Shown here piece after piece: positions 1-7,281 of a stretch of DNA of 10,446 nt. This stretch comes from an uncultured Spirochaetia bacterium (GTDB taxonomy: Bacteria > Spirochaetota > CALGPD01), in assembly GCA_937960625.1 (NCBI GenBank), contig CALGPD010000499.1:1-10446 (forward strand). Reading direction: 5' to 3'. A program made the translations under genes and the position numbers. Under the pieces are notes generated by a model. It was given only the letters and a program-made list of their open reading frames with translations, was not told the origin of the DNA and did not search any database. Numbering within the stretch: position 1 is the first letter of the stretch; the number at the start of each line of letters is the position of its first letter.

Positions 1-1079
1 GTATTAGCGCAAAGCTTACTAAAAATTTGAATTTATTTAATATAACCGTACAGGGCTCTGAATATACTTATTTTGGTGAGGATAAGTTTGTCACTGCATC
101 CGGTATTTATATTGATTTCTCCAGTGATATAAACATAATAGGGTGTACTATAACAGAAATAAGCGTAACAGCACCGGCATACGCCGGCATCCAGTTGTTT
201 TTATCAAACAGTGCTAGCGTATCAAATTGTACTGCCAGCCATTTGGTAAACAAAGACGGTACAGTAACCGGGTTCAGTTATATTGGAGGTTGTCAAAATA
301 TAACAACAATCAATTGTCACGCATCCGTTTTACAGTCACATTATCAAGGAAATCCTTTAGGAACCACTAATACATTTGGCCATACAGTTTTAGGTTTTTT
401 ACCAACCGAGTGTTCAAACCTGCTTTATGAAAATTGTACCTCAACAAATCTCATTGGATGCTGCGATGATTGCCATGGTATGTCAATTTTTTTATCAACC
501 GAAGTTACTGTCGTTGGATTTAAAGCAACGGAAATTGTGGATGGAGACTCTCACGCTAATACCGGGGCAAAAGCCACCGGACTCGAAGTTTATGGAGACA
601 ATATTTATATAAAATCCAGCATGGTTGAAAATATTAAAGCAATTGTTCCTCAGGATAAACAAAGTTGTGGTTTCAGCGCAGCGGGAAATAATATTACGTT
701 TGAGGAATGTATTGCTAAAAATGTATTGGTTTTAGATGAAAACAGAAACCCAACAAATGATTATTCAAAATACGGATACGGTATGGGGTTCGGATGGGCT
801 CCCGATCCCCGAGAAAAATTTATGAAAATAAATGCTCAAAACACTAAATACATAAAATGTTCTTCAATATCGTGTCAGGTCGGGTTTGATACCTGGAATC
901 ATATCAATGGAAACTGGGAAAACTGGCAAACTGAAAATTGTGATATTAAAGTATTGGAACAGTACGGTCAGACCAGAGAGTTTAAAATGGATAAATGCTC
1001 GGAACTGCCTCCTAATATGAAAAGCCCCATAACAATTCACAATTATGCGTCAAATAATTCTTTTACGCCCCCGGTTTAA
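1..1079 (+). CDS. Right-handed parallel beta-helix protein, 5' end missing
   Basis: The reading frame is open from the first bases of the window, so the gene is cut by the window edge; the TTG at 27 has no ribosome site and is not a credible start. The visible ~355 residues repeat a loose turn of a hydrophobic strand, then Asn/Gly-Cys, then a second short strand (for example IIGCTITEI, VSNCTASHL, TINCHASVL, YENCTSTNL, FEECIAKNV, YIKCSS, TENCDIKVL), roughly nine turns. This is the pattern of right-handed parallel beta-helix proteins (pectate-lyase-like fold), which are usually secreted or surface carbohydrate-active or adhesive proteins. Many turns carry Cys at the same position, suggesting a stacked ladder inside the helix. 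No catalytic set could be assigned, so the substrate is unknown. Any signal peptide would lie outside the window. A terminator follows at 1128. Confidence 0.7.
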   Translation, partial: ISAKLTKNLNLFNITVQGSEYTYFGEDKFVTASGIYIDFSSDINIIGCTITEISVTAPAYAGIQLFLSNSASVSNCTASHLVNKDGTVTGFSYIGGCQNITTINCHASVLQSHYQGNPLGTTNTFGHTVLGFLPTECSNLLYENCTSTNLIGCCDDCHGMSIFLSTEVTVVGFKATEIVDGDSHANTGAKATGLEVYGDNIYIKSSMVENIKAIVPQDKQSCGFSAAGNNITFEECIAKNVLVLDENRNPTNDYSKYGYGMGFGWAPDPREKFMKINAQNTKYIKCSSISCQVGFDTWNHINGNWENWQTENCDIKVLEQYGQTREFKMDKCSELPPNMKSPITIHNYASNNSFTPPV

Positions 1080-1127
1080 AAGTTAAAAAATAGCAAAACT
1101 ATTGTATTAAAAATTAATTTTAAATAG

Positions 1128-1155
1128 AAAGCGGACACTTTGGGTGAGCCGCTTT
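1128..1155 (+). terminator. Rho-independent terminator after the beta-helix gene
   Basis: The arms AAAGCGG (1128-1134) and CCGCTTT (1149-1155) pair perfectly, and the intervening bases contain a further CAC/GTG pairing. The 3' arm runs into TTTTATTC. It separates the beta-helix gene from the PhzF promoter. Confidence 0.75.
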
Positions 1156-1200
1156 TATTCTATTCTTTAAAAATTCATAAAATTTAAATAACTAAGTCCC

Positions 1201-1229
1201 TTGACAACGAAAAAAATTAAGTGTAAAAC
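1201..1229 (+). promoter_or_regulatory. Sigma70-type promoter of the PhzF-family gene
   Basis: A perfect -35 hexamer TTGACA at 1201-1206 is followed by a 17-base spacer and a -10-like TAAAAC at 1224-1229 (four of six consensus bases). The TTG here that could be read as a start codon is therefore more likely the -35 element. Transcription would begin near 1236, just ahead of the Shine-Dalgarno at 1242. Confidence 0.6.
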
Positions 1230-1260
1230 TATTCGAATACCGAGGAGAAATAAAAATATT

Positions 1261-2160
1261 ATGAGAGAGTTTAAATTCAAGAAAATAGATGCATTTGCAA
1301 CGGAAAAATCACTTGGAAACCCGGCAGGATATATTTTATTAGAGAGTTTGAAAGATATGACGGAAAAAGAAATGCTCCAAATAGCAAAGGAATTAAAAGG
1401 GTATGTAAATGAGGTTGGATTTGTTGCTCAGGTTAATGAAAATGAATTTGATTTACGGTATTATTCATCAGAGAGAGAGGTTGATTTTTGCGGGCATGCC
1501 ACAATTGCAATAATGTATGATATTCTTAAAACGGATAAAAATATAACTGGCGCTAATAGATTGGTAATAAATACTAATAAAGGAAAATTGACAGTTGAAA
1601 ACAGAATAAAATCCGAAAATTCAGTTTTTATCATGTCCCCCAAACCAATGATTAAGGCAGAGGTTCCTGATATTAAAGAATTAGCTCAAAAACTAAAAAT
1701 AAAAAAAACTGATATTGATATGAATTTTCCGGTTTCAATAATTGATGCAGGGTTGGCAACATTGATTGTTCCAATAAAGGATTTAGATTCTATTCTAAGC
1801 ATAAAACCCGAACTTGATGAATTAAAAGAATTTTGTTTCAATTGCGGTATAGATATAATTGAAGTATTTACTACCGATGTAAGTAAAAAGCAAAATGATT
1901 TCAGGACGAGAGTTTTTGCACCAACCTTCGGATATATGGAAGATCCTGCTACCGGTTCAGGGAATTCAGCATTCGGATATTATCTGATTAAAAATAATTT
2001 ATGGCAAGGTGATACGATAATAATTGAACAAAACGGATTGATAAATAATTATAATATTGTCAAACTTCAAAAACAGTTGGATGAAAACAATAGTTTAAGA
2101 GTGTGTTTTGGAGGTGGAGCAATAACGAGAATTGATGGAAAATATATTCTATATGGTTAA
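1261..2160 (+). CDS. PhzF family isomerase/epimerase-like protein
   Basis: A 299-residue member of the PhzF/diaminopimelate-epimerase-fold family. PhzF itself isomerises trans-2,3-dihydro-3-hydroxyanthranilate in phenazine synthesis, but most family members have unknown substrates. The N-terminus (FKFKKIDAFATEKSLGNPAG), the acid in GYVNEVGFV (Glu51, aligning with the catalytic Glu of PhzF), the FCGHAT motif near residue 77 and the DPATGSGNSAFGYYL motif near 228 are all present, so the active site appears intact. Full family length. The start is placed at ATG 1261 because GAGGAG lies upstream at 1242-1247, the family N-terminus begins there, and the upstream in-frame TTG coincides with a promoter -35 box. 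No phenazine genes are nearby, so phenazine production is not implied. It is probably a single-gene unit and may serve as a general cytosolic isomerase. Confidence 0.9.
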   Translation: MREFKFKKIDAFATEKSLGNPAGYILLESLKDMTEKEMLQIAKELKGYVNEVGFVAQVNENEFDLRYYSSEREVDFCGHATIAIMYDILKTDKNITGANRLVINTNKGKLTVENRIKSENSVFIMSPKPMIKAEVPDIKELAQKLKIKKTDIDMNFPVSIIDAGLATLIVPIKDLDSILSIKPELDELKEFCFNCGIDIIEVFTTDVSKKQNDFRTRVFAPTFGYMEDPATGSGNSAFGYYLIKNNLWQGDTIIIEQNGLINNYNIVKLQKQLDENNSLRVCFGGGAITRIDGKYILYG

Positions 2161-2222
2161 ATATACGAATGTTTATTTAAGATAAAAAACTATTTCAAAC
2201 GAAAAGTAAAAATCAACTTATT

Positions 2223-2256
2223 AAATACCGGCCGGCATTTATTGTCCGTATTTTTT
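2223..2256 (+). terminator. Possible terminator after the PhzF-family gene
   Basis: The arms AAATAC (2223-2228) and GTATTT (2248-2253) pair, extended inward past one mismatch by two further pairs, and a T-rich run follows. The stem is weak, so this is a tentative call. Confidence 0.35.
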
Positions 2257-2368
2257 ATTCTCCGGTGTTATTAAGCAAAGTGAAGTATATCAAAAGATAT
2301 AAAATTGTTTTATCTTAAAAATTTACGTTGTTAAGATTATTAACTAAGTATTATAAGGACTGAAAATT

Positions 2369-2776
2369 ATGAAAGTAAAGTATTCAATTTTTATCATAGC
2401 ATTTATTATGGTTCTAACAGGATGCGGGCCTAAAACAGCTAAAGAAAATACTGGAAAAAATAAACTGCCCCAAGGGGTAATAACGGTAAAAGAGTTGATA
2501 AATAACAAAGTTTATGACAAGGAAGTTAAAGTCTATGGCTGTGTAAAAGACCTTGGAAAATTAAACTCAAAAACTTTTAAGTTAGTTTATCAGGGAAAAG
2601 AAATAACGGTTTGGTACAGCATGATGGTCAATGATGATAAAACGCGGGAGCCTGGAGTAAACGTTGATAATTTTTCTACAAACGACATGGTAATAGTAAA
2701 GGGTAAATTAAAACAAAAAGGAAAATATGTATTAAAAGATGCTTTTTGGGCAAAATCCATTATTAAGCAAAAGTAA
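2369..2776 (+). CDS. Small lipoprotein, probable OB-fold domain
   Basis: A 135-residue protein with a classic lipoprotein signal: MKVK, a hydrophobic stretch to residue ~16, then the lipobox LTGC with Cys19 as the predicted lipid-attachment site. It should be exported and anchored to a membrane. The mature part, from about residue 36, reads as alternating strands (VITVKELINNK, EVKVYGCVKDL, FKLVYQGKEITVWYS, MVIVKGKLKQKGKYVLK). The closing VKGKLK..GKYVL segment is typical of small OB-fold domains in periplasmic or lipoprotein stress proteins; this is recognition by pattern, not a family match. AAGGA at 2355-2359 supports the ATG. It stands alone between 208-base and 145-base gaps, and no partner is evident. 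Function unknown. Confidence 0.75.
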   Translation: MKVKYSIFIIAFIMVLTGCGPKTAKENTGKNKLPQGVITVKELINNKVYDKEVKVYGCVKDLGKLNSKTFKLVYQGKEITVWYSMMVNDDKTREPGVNVDNFSTNDMVIVKGKLKQKGKYVLKDAFWAKSIIKQK

Positions 2777-2921
2777 TTAATTAAAACTGCGATTCTTATA
2801 CGTTGAACACATTTATAATCGTTTCACTTAAATCAAGCATTAAGATACAATAAACAGTTTTTTTGCGTTGTAAAATTAATAATGTTATTTTTTTATAGAA
2901 AGTAATAATATAATTTTAATT

Positions 2922-3257
2922 ATGAAAACGTTGTATTTAATCTTAAAGTTCTCCATAGGCGGCGGGTTAATTTTAGGCATTACCCTGCTCACTAAATATA
3001 TTAATCCGAAGTTTGGCGGGATTCTCAGCGTTGCTCCCATAATAACAACGTTATCAATAATATTCGTTAAATATGAAACAGACTTACAAACAACGAGACG
3101 GTTAATTTTATCAGCAATTTATTATATAATTCCAACGTTACTATTTTTAATAGCAATGTATTTTTTATTGAACAAACTAAACTTGATTTATAGTTTAATA
3201 TTGGCATACTTTGTTTGGGTAATTGCCTTAATTTCGCTTCAACGGATAATTAATTAA
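2922..3257 (+). CDS. DUF3147/GlpM-like small membrane protein
   Basis: A 111-residue very hydrophobic protein with about four membrane segments (roughly residues 5-24, 33-50, 63-84 and 88-107), separated by short basic or polar loops (KYINPK; KYETDLQTTRR). The first segment with its glycines, the 'PKFGGILSVAPI' loop and the overall length resemble DUF3147/GlpM-type inner-membrane proteins, whose biochemical role is not established. The ribosome site before ATG 2922 is poor (only a GAAAG about 18 bases upstream), so expression may be low. Neighbouring genes are unrelated in function. The family assignment is moderately secure; no function is proposed. Confidence 0.65.
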   Translation: MKTLYLILKFSIGGGLILGITLLTKYINPKFGGILSVAPIITTLSIIFVKYETDLQTTRRLILSAIYYIIPTLLFLIAMYFLLNKLNLIYSLILAYFVWVIALISLQRIIN

Positions 3258-3380
3258 AACGGGCTATTGTTGTGTTTTATAATAAATCTTTTGTTTAATA
3301 TAAATTCATTGCTGTGAATGCTATTACATGATAAATTGTCAATGAAAAAGTTGTATCAAAAATATATTTATAGGTGAATT

Positions 3381-3610
3381 ATGGAAGAATTAAGTAAAAT
3401 TGAAAAGGCAACCATTGCGCTGCTTTTTAACAATTCATGGGAAGAATAAATGTACTAAGAACATGGAAAAATCGTTCTTTTAAAATAATGGATACTCTAT
3501 TCGAAAAGAGCCTTATTTTTAATCCGAAGAATAAAAACAAAAGTGTGGGCATTACCGATCAGAGCGCGGAACTTGCAAAACAGTATTTTGATGAGTTGTT
3601 TAAAGATTAA
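3381..3610 (+). pseudogene. DUF6429-family gene disrupted by a single-base frameshift
   Basis: Two short overlapping frames together give one small protein. Frame one starts at ATG 3381 behind AGGTGA and reads MEELSKIEKATIALLFNNSWEE before TAA at 3447. Frame two, continuing to TAA at 3608, reads RTWKNRSFKIMDTLFEKSLI and then NPKNKNKSVGITDQSAELAK and YFDELFKD. The combination matches my recollection of DUF6429: an N-terminal KID-A-LALL segment, an (R/A)WK-F-W-MDRLHEKG-I-DP segment, a K-KSV-T-EG segment and a C-terminal F-LF. Adding one A in the GAAGAATAAATG stretch near 3446 rejoins the frames as ...WEEINVLRTWK, so the lesion is a one-base deletion (or a sequencing error). A separate ATG at 3437 could start the second half as a 57-residue product, but it has no ribosome site and would lack the N-terminal helix. 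The family's function is unknown. Confidence 0.7.
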
Positions 3611-3683
3611 GGAATTCCGAAAAATCATCAAAACGTATTTAAATATTTGTTAACCGCTATCTATTTTCAATATCTAGAATCAA

Positions 3684-3712
3684 TTGACATACAATTAAAA
3701 AGTTGGTAAACC
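3684..3712 (+). promoter_or_regulatory. Sigma70-type promoter of the DUF4180 unit
   Basis: A perfect -35 TTGACA at 3684-3689, a 17-base spacer and a weaker -10-like TAAACC at 3707-3712. It lies 54 bases before the DUF4180 start and probably drives the following three genes. Confidence 0.5.
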
Positions 3713-3766
3713 TTTTTTTATTTTTACAGAAAATTAAGGACAGAACCTAAATAGGGGAGAAAAAAA

Positions 3767-4126
3767 ATGAATTTCATTGAACATAAGTTGGAAAACAATA
3801 GGGCTGTACAAGTTTTGCATGATTCAATATTAATCAATTCGGAACAGGATGCTCTTGATTTAATGGCAAATATTGATTACGAATATAACTCCCGGAAAAT
3901 AATTATTTCGAAAACCAATGTTAGTGAAAATTTTTTTGATTTAAAAACCGGGATGGCGGGTGCAATACTACAAAAATTTGCTAACTACAAAGTTCAGCTG
4001 GCAATTCTTGGCGACTTTTCCGGTTATACAAGCAAAAGCCTTCGAGATTTTATTTACGAAAGTAATAAAAACGAACTTATATTATTTTTACCTGATTTAT
4101 CAGCAGCGTTAAAGGAGATGGCATAG
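3767..4126 (+). CDS. DUF4180 domain protein
   Basis: A 119-residue soluble protein that is one complete DUF4180 domain. Recognisable blocks are 'INSEQDALDLMANIDYEY' near residues 24-41, 'KIIISKTNVSENFFDLKTGMAG' near 44-65, then 'ILQKFANYKVQLAILGDF' and 'SKSLRDFIYESNK'. Family members are single-domain proteins of about this length, and their biochemical role is unknown. A strong AGGGGAG at 3753-3759, eight bases before the ATG, makes the start secure and is the best ribosome site in this part of the window. It is the first gene of a probable operon; the next gene starts 34 bases after its TAG stop. I infer a cytosolic location from the absence of signal or membrane segments. Confidence 0.85.
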   Translation: MNFIEHKLENNRAVQVLHDSILINSEQDALDLMANIDYEYNSRKIIISKTNVSENFFDLKTGMAGAILQKFANYKVQLAILGDFSGYTSKSLRDFIYESNKNELILFLPDLSAALKEMA

Positions 4127-4160
4127 CAATTTTTATCTAATAAATGTCTTAGGAAATTTT

Positions 4161-4415
4161 ATGGAGAATATTAAAACGGAAATTCTAAAAAACGTTTGCT
4201 ACACCGAGCTTGTATACGGGAGAATCAATAAAAAACTGAATATCAATTTTACAATAGAAGAAATTGAAGATTTTATCTATAAAATTTTAAAAAATACTCC
4301 GGAAAAGTTATATACAAAAACCGGAAAAAATTACTACGTTGTAAATAATGAATGTAAAGTAAGAATCACAGTAAACTCAAATACTTTTAGGGTGATAACG
4401 GTAGATAGGGTATGA
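4161..4415 (+). CDS. DUF3781 domain protein
   Basis: An 84-residue protein covering the whole of DUF3781: 'ILKNVCYTELVYGRINKKLN' at residues 9-28, 'IEEIEDFIYKILKNTPEK' at about 32-49, and the C-terminal 'GKNYYVVN-EC-VRITVNSNTFRVITVDR'. The family has no established function. The domain looks like a helical first half followed by a small beta-sheet. AGGA ends about eight bases before the ATG. It sits between DUF4180 (34-base gap) and the chorismate mutase (33-base gap), all in one direction with no terminator between, which suggests co-transcription. It ends at TGA, the only intact gene in the window to do so. Confidence 0.85.
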   Translation: MENIKTEILKNVCYTELVYGRINKKLNINFTIEEIEDFIYKILKNTPEKLYTKTGKNYYVVNNECKVRITVNSNTFRVITVDRV

Positions 4416-4448
4416 ATTTCTTACAGATTAATATAAAAGGAATTAAGC

Positions 4449-4721
4449 ATGAAAGAGCCGGATAAATGTGAAAATATGGATGATATTAGATTTGCTATTA
4501 ATTTGATTGATAAAGAAATTGTGAGAAAAATTGCATTGCGTGCAAAATATAAGAAAACAGAAAATCAGGTCAAAGATGAAAAAAGAGTAAAAGCTGTTAT
4601 TGAATCAAAAAAATCGATGGCTAAAAAATTCGGTGCTTCACCTGATTTAATATCAAATATTTATGATATGATGATAAATTATTTTATTAATGAAGAAATG
4701 AAAGAATGGAAAAATCGATAG
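4449..4721 (+). CDS. AroQ-type chorismate mutase, PchB-like
   Basis: A 90-residue all-helical protein of the chorismate mutase type II (AroQ) fold. It most resembles PchB (isochorismate-pyruvate lyase with weak mutase activity): 'CENMDDIRFAINLIDKEIV' with Arg14, 'LRAKY' with Arg31, Lys42, and the ending 'SPDLISNIYDMMINYFINEEMKEW'. Arg14, Arg31 and Lys42 align by number with the PchB active-site residues as I recall them. The loop after Lys42 is shortened: PchB-type proteins carry about twelve residues before the ERV that opens helix 2, whereas here only DEK precedes RV. A C-terminal glutamine expected for catalysis is not obvious. It may convert chorismate to prephenate, make salicylate from isochorismate, or be catalytically impaired. 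AAAGGA supports the ATG. No other aromatic or siderophore gene is adjacent. Last gene of the probable DUF4180-DUF3781 unit. Confidence 0.8.
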   Translation: MKEPDKCENMDDIRFAINLIDKEIVRKIALRAKYKKTENQVKDEKRVKAVIESKKSMAKKFGASPDLISNIYDMMINYFINEEMKEWKNR

Positions 4722-4731
4722 CGGTTTAAAA

Positions 4732-4786
4732 AATATCAATTCTACAGCGCCGCATATGATTATAAGAATTATTAAATTGTGATATT
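4732..4786 (+). terminator. Possible hairpin terminator between convergent genes
   Basis: Two nested pairings, AATATCA (4732-4738) with TGATATT (4780-4786), and ATTCT (4739-4743) with AGAAT (4765-4769), form a long AT-rich imperfect hairpin. It lies between the chorismate mutase gene and the convergent methyltransferase gene. There is no clean U-tract, so the call is weak. Confidence 0.3.
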
Positions 4787-4830
4787 AATCTATTATTTTA
4801 GAATCCGGGTATTTTAGTTACTTATTACCT

Positions 4831-5598
4831 TTATTTTTGTAGAATAAAAGTTTTTGTATTATTGAAAATATAATCTGTAAATTTTAAGATAGAAAAAGGC
4901 AAATTTATCAATATAAAAGAATTTTTTTCAGCAAGGTGTTTAATACCGTTGTAATTATAATAAAAAAGATGCTCTTCCGGATTTATTTTTTTCCATTTAT
5001 TTCTATATATTTTATAGCCAATTGAATCTGTATATGGGATATGTATTATTAAATATCCATGTTTTTTAAGTATATTATGGCACAATTTTAAAAAATTATT
5101 TGGATTCTTCAAATGTTCAAATAAATCCCAACCAAAAATAAAATCGTACTTTGAATGAATTAAGTTACTTTTCTCAAGATTTCCGGGAAAGATCTCAATA
5201 TTAAATTTTTCTTTTCCCCTTGTTGCCGCATATTCACTTAATTCAACTCCATATACTTCAGCATTTAGGTCTTTTAAGCATTTTAGAAAATGCCCCATGG
5301 CACAGCCAATTTCTAAAATTTTTGCGTTTTCAAATGATGCTTTTATTCCTTTCCTGATTTGAGAGATTCTTTTTTTGGAAATATTTATTCTATATTTATC
5401 TTTGGATTCATAATTCCGGCTCGTAAAATAAGATTCACTGTATAAATTACTCAAAACAGAATCATCCGGTTGTGGATTTACAAAAAATACTCCACAATTT
5501 TTGCAGATATCAATGGTATAGGTTTTATTGTTATGTTCTTTTTTAAAATAGTCAGACAAATCATCTGATTCACATATAGGGCATTTAATTATTTTCAT
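4831..5598 (-). CDS. Zinc-ribbon SAM-dependent methyltransferase
   Basis: A 255-residue protein with an N-terminal zinc-ribbon (Cys6-x2-Cys9 and Cys32-x2-Cys35), followed by a class I Rossmann methyltransferase of the Methyltransf_23 type. Motif I is ILEIGCAMGHF at residues 94-104, where the usual GxG is GCAMG. The acid ending strand 2 is Glu119 (VYGVELSEYA), and the motif IV region is WDLFEHLKNP from about 157. 'NPEEHLFYYNYNGIKHL' near 206-222 is common in this subgroup. Relatives with this layout often modify sugars, natural products or surface polymers, but the substrate cannot be read here. GGAT about eight bases before the ATG is a modest ribosome site. It is the only minus-strand gene between 1 and 8400, and no glycan genes are adjacent, so it may be an isolated acquisition. 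No promoter was recognised in the 285-base gap upstream. Confidence 0.85.
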   Translation of the reverse strand: MKIIKCPICESDDLSDYFKKEHNNKTYTIDICKNCGVFFVNPQPDDSVLSNLYSESYFTSRNYESKDKYRINISKKRISQIRKGIKASFENAKILEIGCAMGHFLKCLKDLNAEVYGVELSEYAATRGKEKFNIEIFPGNLEKSNLIHSKYDFIFGWDLFEHLKNPNNFLKLCHNILKKHGYLIIHIPYTDSIGYKIYRNKWKKINPEEHLFYYNYNGIKHLAEKNSFILINLPFSILKFTDYIFNNTKTFILQK

Positions 5599-5821
5599 TT
5601 TTATCTATCCAATTAGATATTTTAATATAAAAAATAACCAAATATAAGATGCCTATCAATCAACTCCGGACGCATAAACATTTTTTCCGCAAAAAATATA
5701 ATAGCCTAAATCCGCTCACCAATCCTTTCAACGCAAAAATAAAATCATACCCTACTTTATTAATGAATACCTGCTTTAATTTTAACAAAAAGCCAAAAAT
5801 CATACATAAATATTTTCCAGC

Positions 5822-5850
5822 TTGACCGCTATTCACGTTAAAGTTATATA
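5822..5850 (+). promoter_or_regulatory. Strong sigma70-type promoter of the aminotransferase gene
   Basis: TTGACC (5822-5827), a 17-base spacer and TATATA (5845-5850) give near-consensus elements at ideal spacing. The start site would be near 5857 with a leader of about 27 bases. The rest of the 5599-5883 gap shows no convincing gene. Confidence 0.7.
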
Positions 5851-5870
5851 TACATTAACATTATAACTTT
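5840..5870. promoter_or_regulatory. Operator-like inverted repeat over the aminotransferase start site
   Basis: A perfect 9-base inverted repeat, AAAGTTATA (5840-5848) and TATAACTTT (5862-5870), separated by 13 bases. The left arm overlaps the -10 box and the right arm lies just past the predicted start site, so the pair straddles the point where polymerase melts DNA. This suits a repressor site better than an RNA hairpin, since the left arm would not be transcribed. The AT-rich background lowers confidence. Confidence 0.45.
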
Positions 5871-5883
5871 ATGAGAGGTTAAC

Positions 5884-7068
5884 ATGAATTTAGCAGATAG
5901 AGCTACGGGTATTACTCCAAGTGCAACATTAGCCATAACGAGTAAAGCTAAACAAATGAAAAAAGACGGGGTAGATGTAATTTCTTTCGGTGCAGGTGAG
6001 CCGGATTTTGACACCCCTGAGTTTATAAAAGATGCTTGTAAAAAAAGCCTTGACGCGGGATTTACAAAATACTGCCCTTCTGACGGAATAATTGAATTAA
6101 AAGACGCAATTATAAATAAACTTAAACGCGATATCGGAATCGGATATGACAGAACACAGATTTGCGCGGCAGCGGGAGCGAAACACGCTTTGAATTTAAT
6201 TATGCAGGTTGCTGTAAATCCGGGAGATGAGGTTATTGTTCCTGCTCCATATTGGGTAAGTTACGTTGAGATGGTTAAAATGGCAGGGGGGAAACCCGTT
6301 GTTATTGAAACAACGGAAGAAACAGGGTTTAAGGTTAATGCTGAAATGGTTAAAAACGCGTTAACGAAAAAAACCAAAGCAATAATTTTAAACAGCCCTT
6401 CAAACCCTACAGGAGCTGTTTATACCAGAGAAGAGCTTCAGGCACTGGTAAACGTTTTGGAAAGCCAGGATTTAATAATTATTTCCGATGAAATATATGA
6501 TAGACTTATCTACGATGGAGAAATTCATATAAGTATTGTCCAATTATCTGAAAAAATCGCAGAGAAAACCATTATTGTTAACGGCCTGTCAAAAACGTAT
6601 TCAATGACAGGTTGGAGAATTGGTTATGCGGCGGGGCCGACTGAAATCATAGGATTAATGAAAAAATGGGCTTCTCATTCCAATTCAACAGTAACGTCTT
6701 TTGTGCAGCAGGCGTCTGTTGAAGCGCTTGAAGGTAACCAGAGCTTTTTAACAGAATGGGTAGACACTTTTCAAAAAAGAAGAGATGCTTTAGTTAAAGG
6801 TTTAAATGATATACCGGGATTATCGTGTTTAACACCAAAAGGCGCGTTTTACGTTTTTCCATCTATTAAAGAACTGATTGGAAAAGAATTAGGCGGAAAA
6901 ACAATTAACGGAGCGCTTGATTTGGCAGCGTATTTACTCGATGAATATAAAGTTGCAATTGTTCCAGGTGAGGCTTTCGGTGCTCCGGAGAATTTTAGAA
7001 TGTCGTTTGCAACGTCAATGGAAAATATTGAAAAAGGCCTTGAACGAATTAAAAAAGCTTTATCATAA
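5884..7068 (+). CDS. aspC: Aspartate aminotransferase, class I PLP enzyme
   Basis: A full-length 394-residue fold-type I aminotransferase of the Thermus-like (subgroup I beta) aspartate aminotransferase type, transferring the amino group between aspartate and 2-oxoglutarate using PLP. Visible landmarks: GITPSATLAI at 9-18, FGAGEPDFDTP at 35-45, Trp124 in APYWVSY, SPSNPTG with Asn174, SDEIYD with Asp202 and Tyr205, the PLP lysine Lys237 in GLSKTYSMTGWRIGY, and Arg372 in FRMSFATS binding the substrate carboxylate. All key residues are present. The segment TKYCPSDGIIELK replaces the common TKYTPAAGIPELR, a mild variation. GAGAGG before the ATG fixes the start. It is a monocistronic unit bounded by its own promoter and a perfect terminator. 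Some relatives also act on prephenate; the sequence alone does not exclude that. Confidence 0.93.
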   Translation: MNLADRATGITPSATLAITSKAKQMKKDGVDVISFGAGEPDFDTPEFIKDACKKSLDAGFTKYCPSDGIIELKDAIINKLKRDIGIGYDRTQICAAAGAKHALNLIMQVAVNPGDEVIVPAPYWVSYVEMVKMAGGKPVVIETTEETGFKVNAEMVKNALTKKTKAIILNSPSNPTGAVYTREELQALVNVLESQDLIIISDEIYDRLIYDGEIHISIVQLSEKIAEKTIIVNGLSKTYSMTGWRIGYAAGPTEIIGLMKKWASHSNSTVTSFVQQASVEALEGNQSFLTEWVDTFQKRRDALVKGLNDIPGLSCLTPKGAFYVFPSIKELIGKELGGKTINGALDLAAYLLDEYKVAIVPGEAFGAPENFRMSFATSMENIEKGLERIKKALS

Positions 7069-7096
7069 ACGTAAAAACTAAAATTATAATAAATAT

Positions 7097-7131
7097 AAAA
7101 CCGGAAAGATAAAATGGCTTTCCGGTTTTTT
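7097..7131 (+). terminator. Perfect rho-independent terminator after the aminotransferase gene
   Basis: The arms AAAACCGGAAAG (7097-7108) and CTTTCCGGTTTT (7118-7129) pair without mismatch around a nine-base loop, and the 3' arm continues as a T-tract. The A-run on the left arm would also let it act on the other strand. Confidence 0.92.
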
Positions 7132-7281
7132 TATCTAATAAATTGATAAATATTTTATATTTGTGTAAAAATAAACATTTTAAAAAATTATTGTTCATAT
7201 CTAAGCAAAAAGTGTATTTTTTATTAGGGTTATTAATTTAATACCTCGATATTTAGTTTAAAATATTAAGACGGTGTAAAT

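Noticed and set aside
427..612. A plus-strand frame inside the beta-helix gene
   Set aside because: It is an out-of-frame shadow within clear repeat-containing coding sequence; the same applies to the minus-strand frames at 1461-1643 and 8136-8324.
1201..1260. A 20-codon N-terminal extension of the PhzF-family gene from TTG 1201
   Set aside because: The TTG is part of a TTGACA -35 box with a -10 element 17 bases on, the family N-terminus starts at ATG 1261, and the ribosome site lies between them.
1201..4721. The co-directional run of small accessory genes as an integron cassette array
   Set aside because: I looked for attC-like paired GTTRRRY / RYYYAAC ends between the genes and found no consistent set. 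Several genes have their own promoters, and the last three form an ordinary operon.
5660..5803. A 47-codon open frame on the minus strand, starting at the complement of 5803, upstream of the methyltransferase
   Set aside because: No ribosome site and no recognisable family; a hydrophobic run of this size can arise by chance in AT-rich DNA. It could be a gene remnant, but I cannot support it.
7215..7281. A flagellar-sigma promoter (TCGATAT near 7246) for the chemoreceptor gene
   Set aside because: The -10-like match is partial and no TAAA-type -35 element lies at the required spacing.
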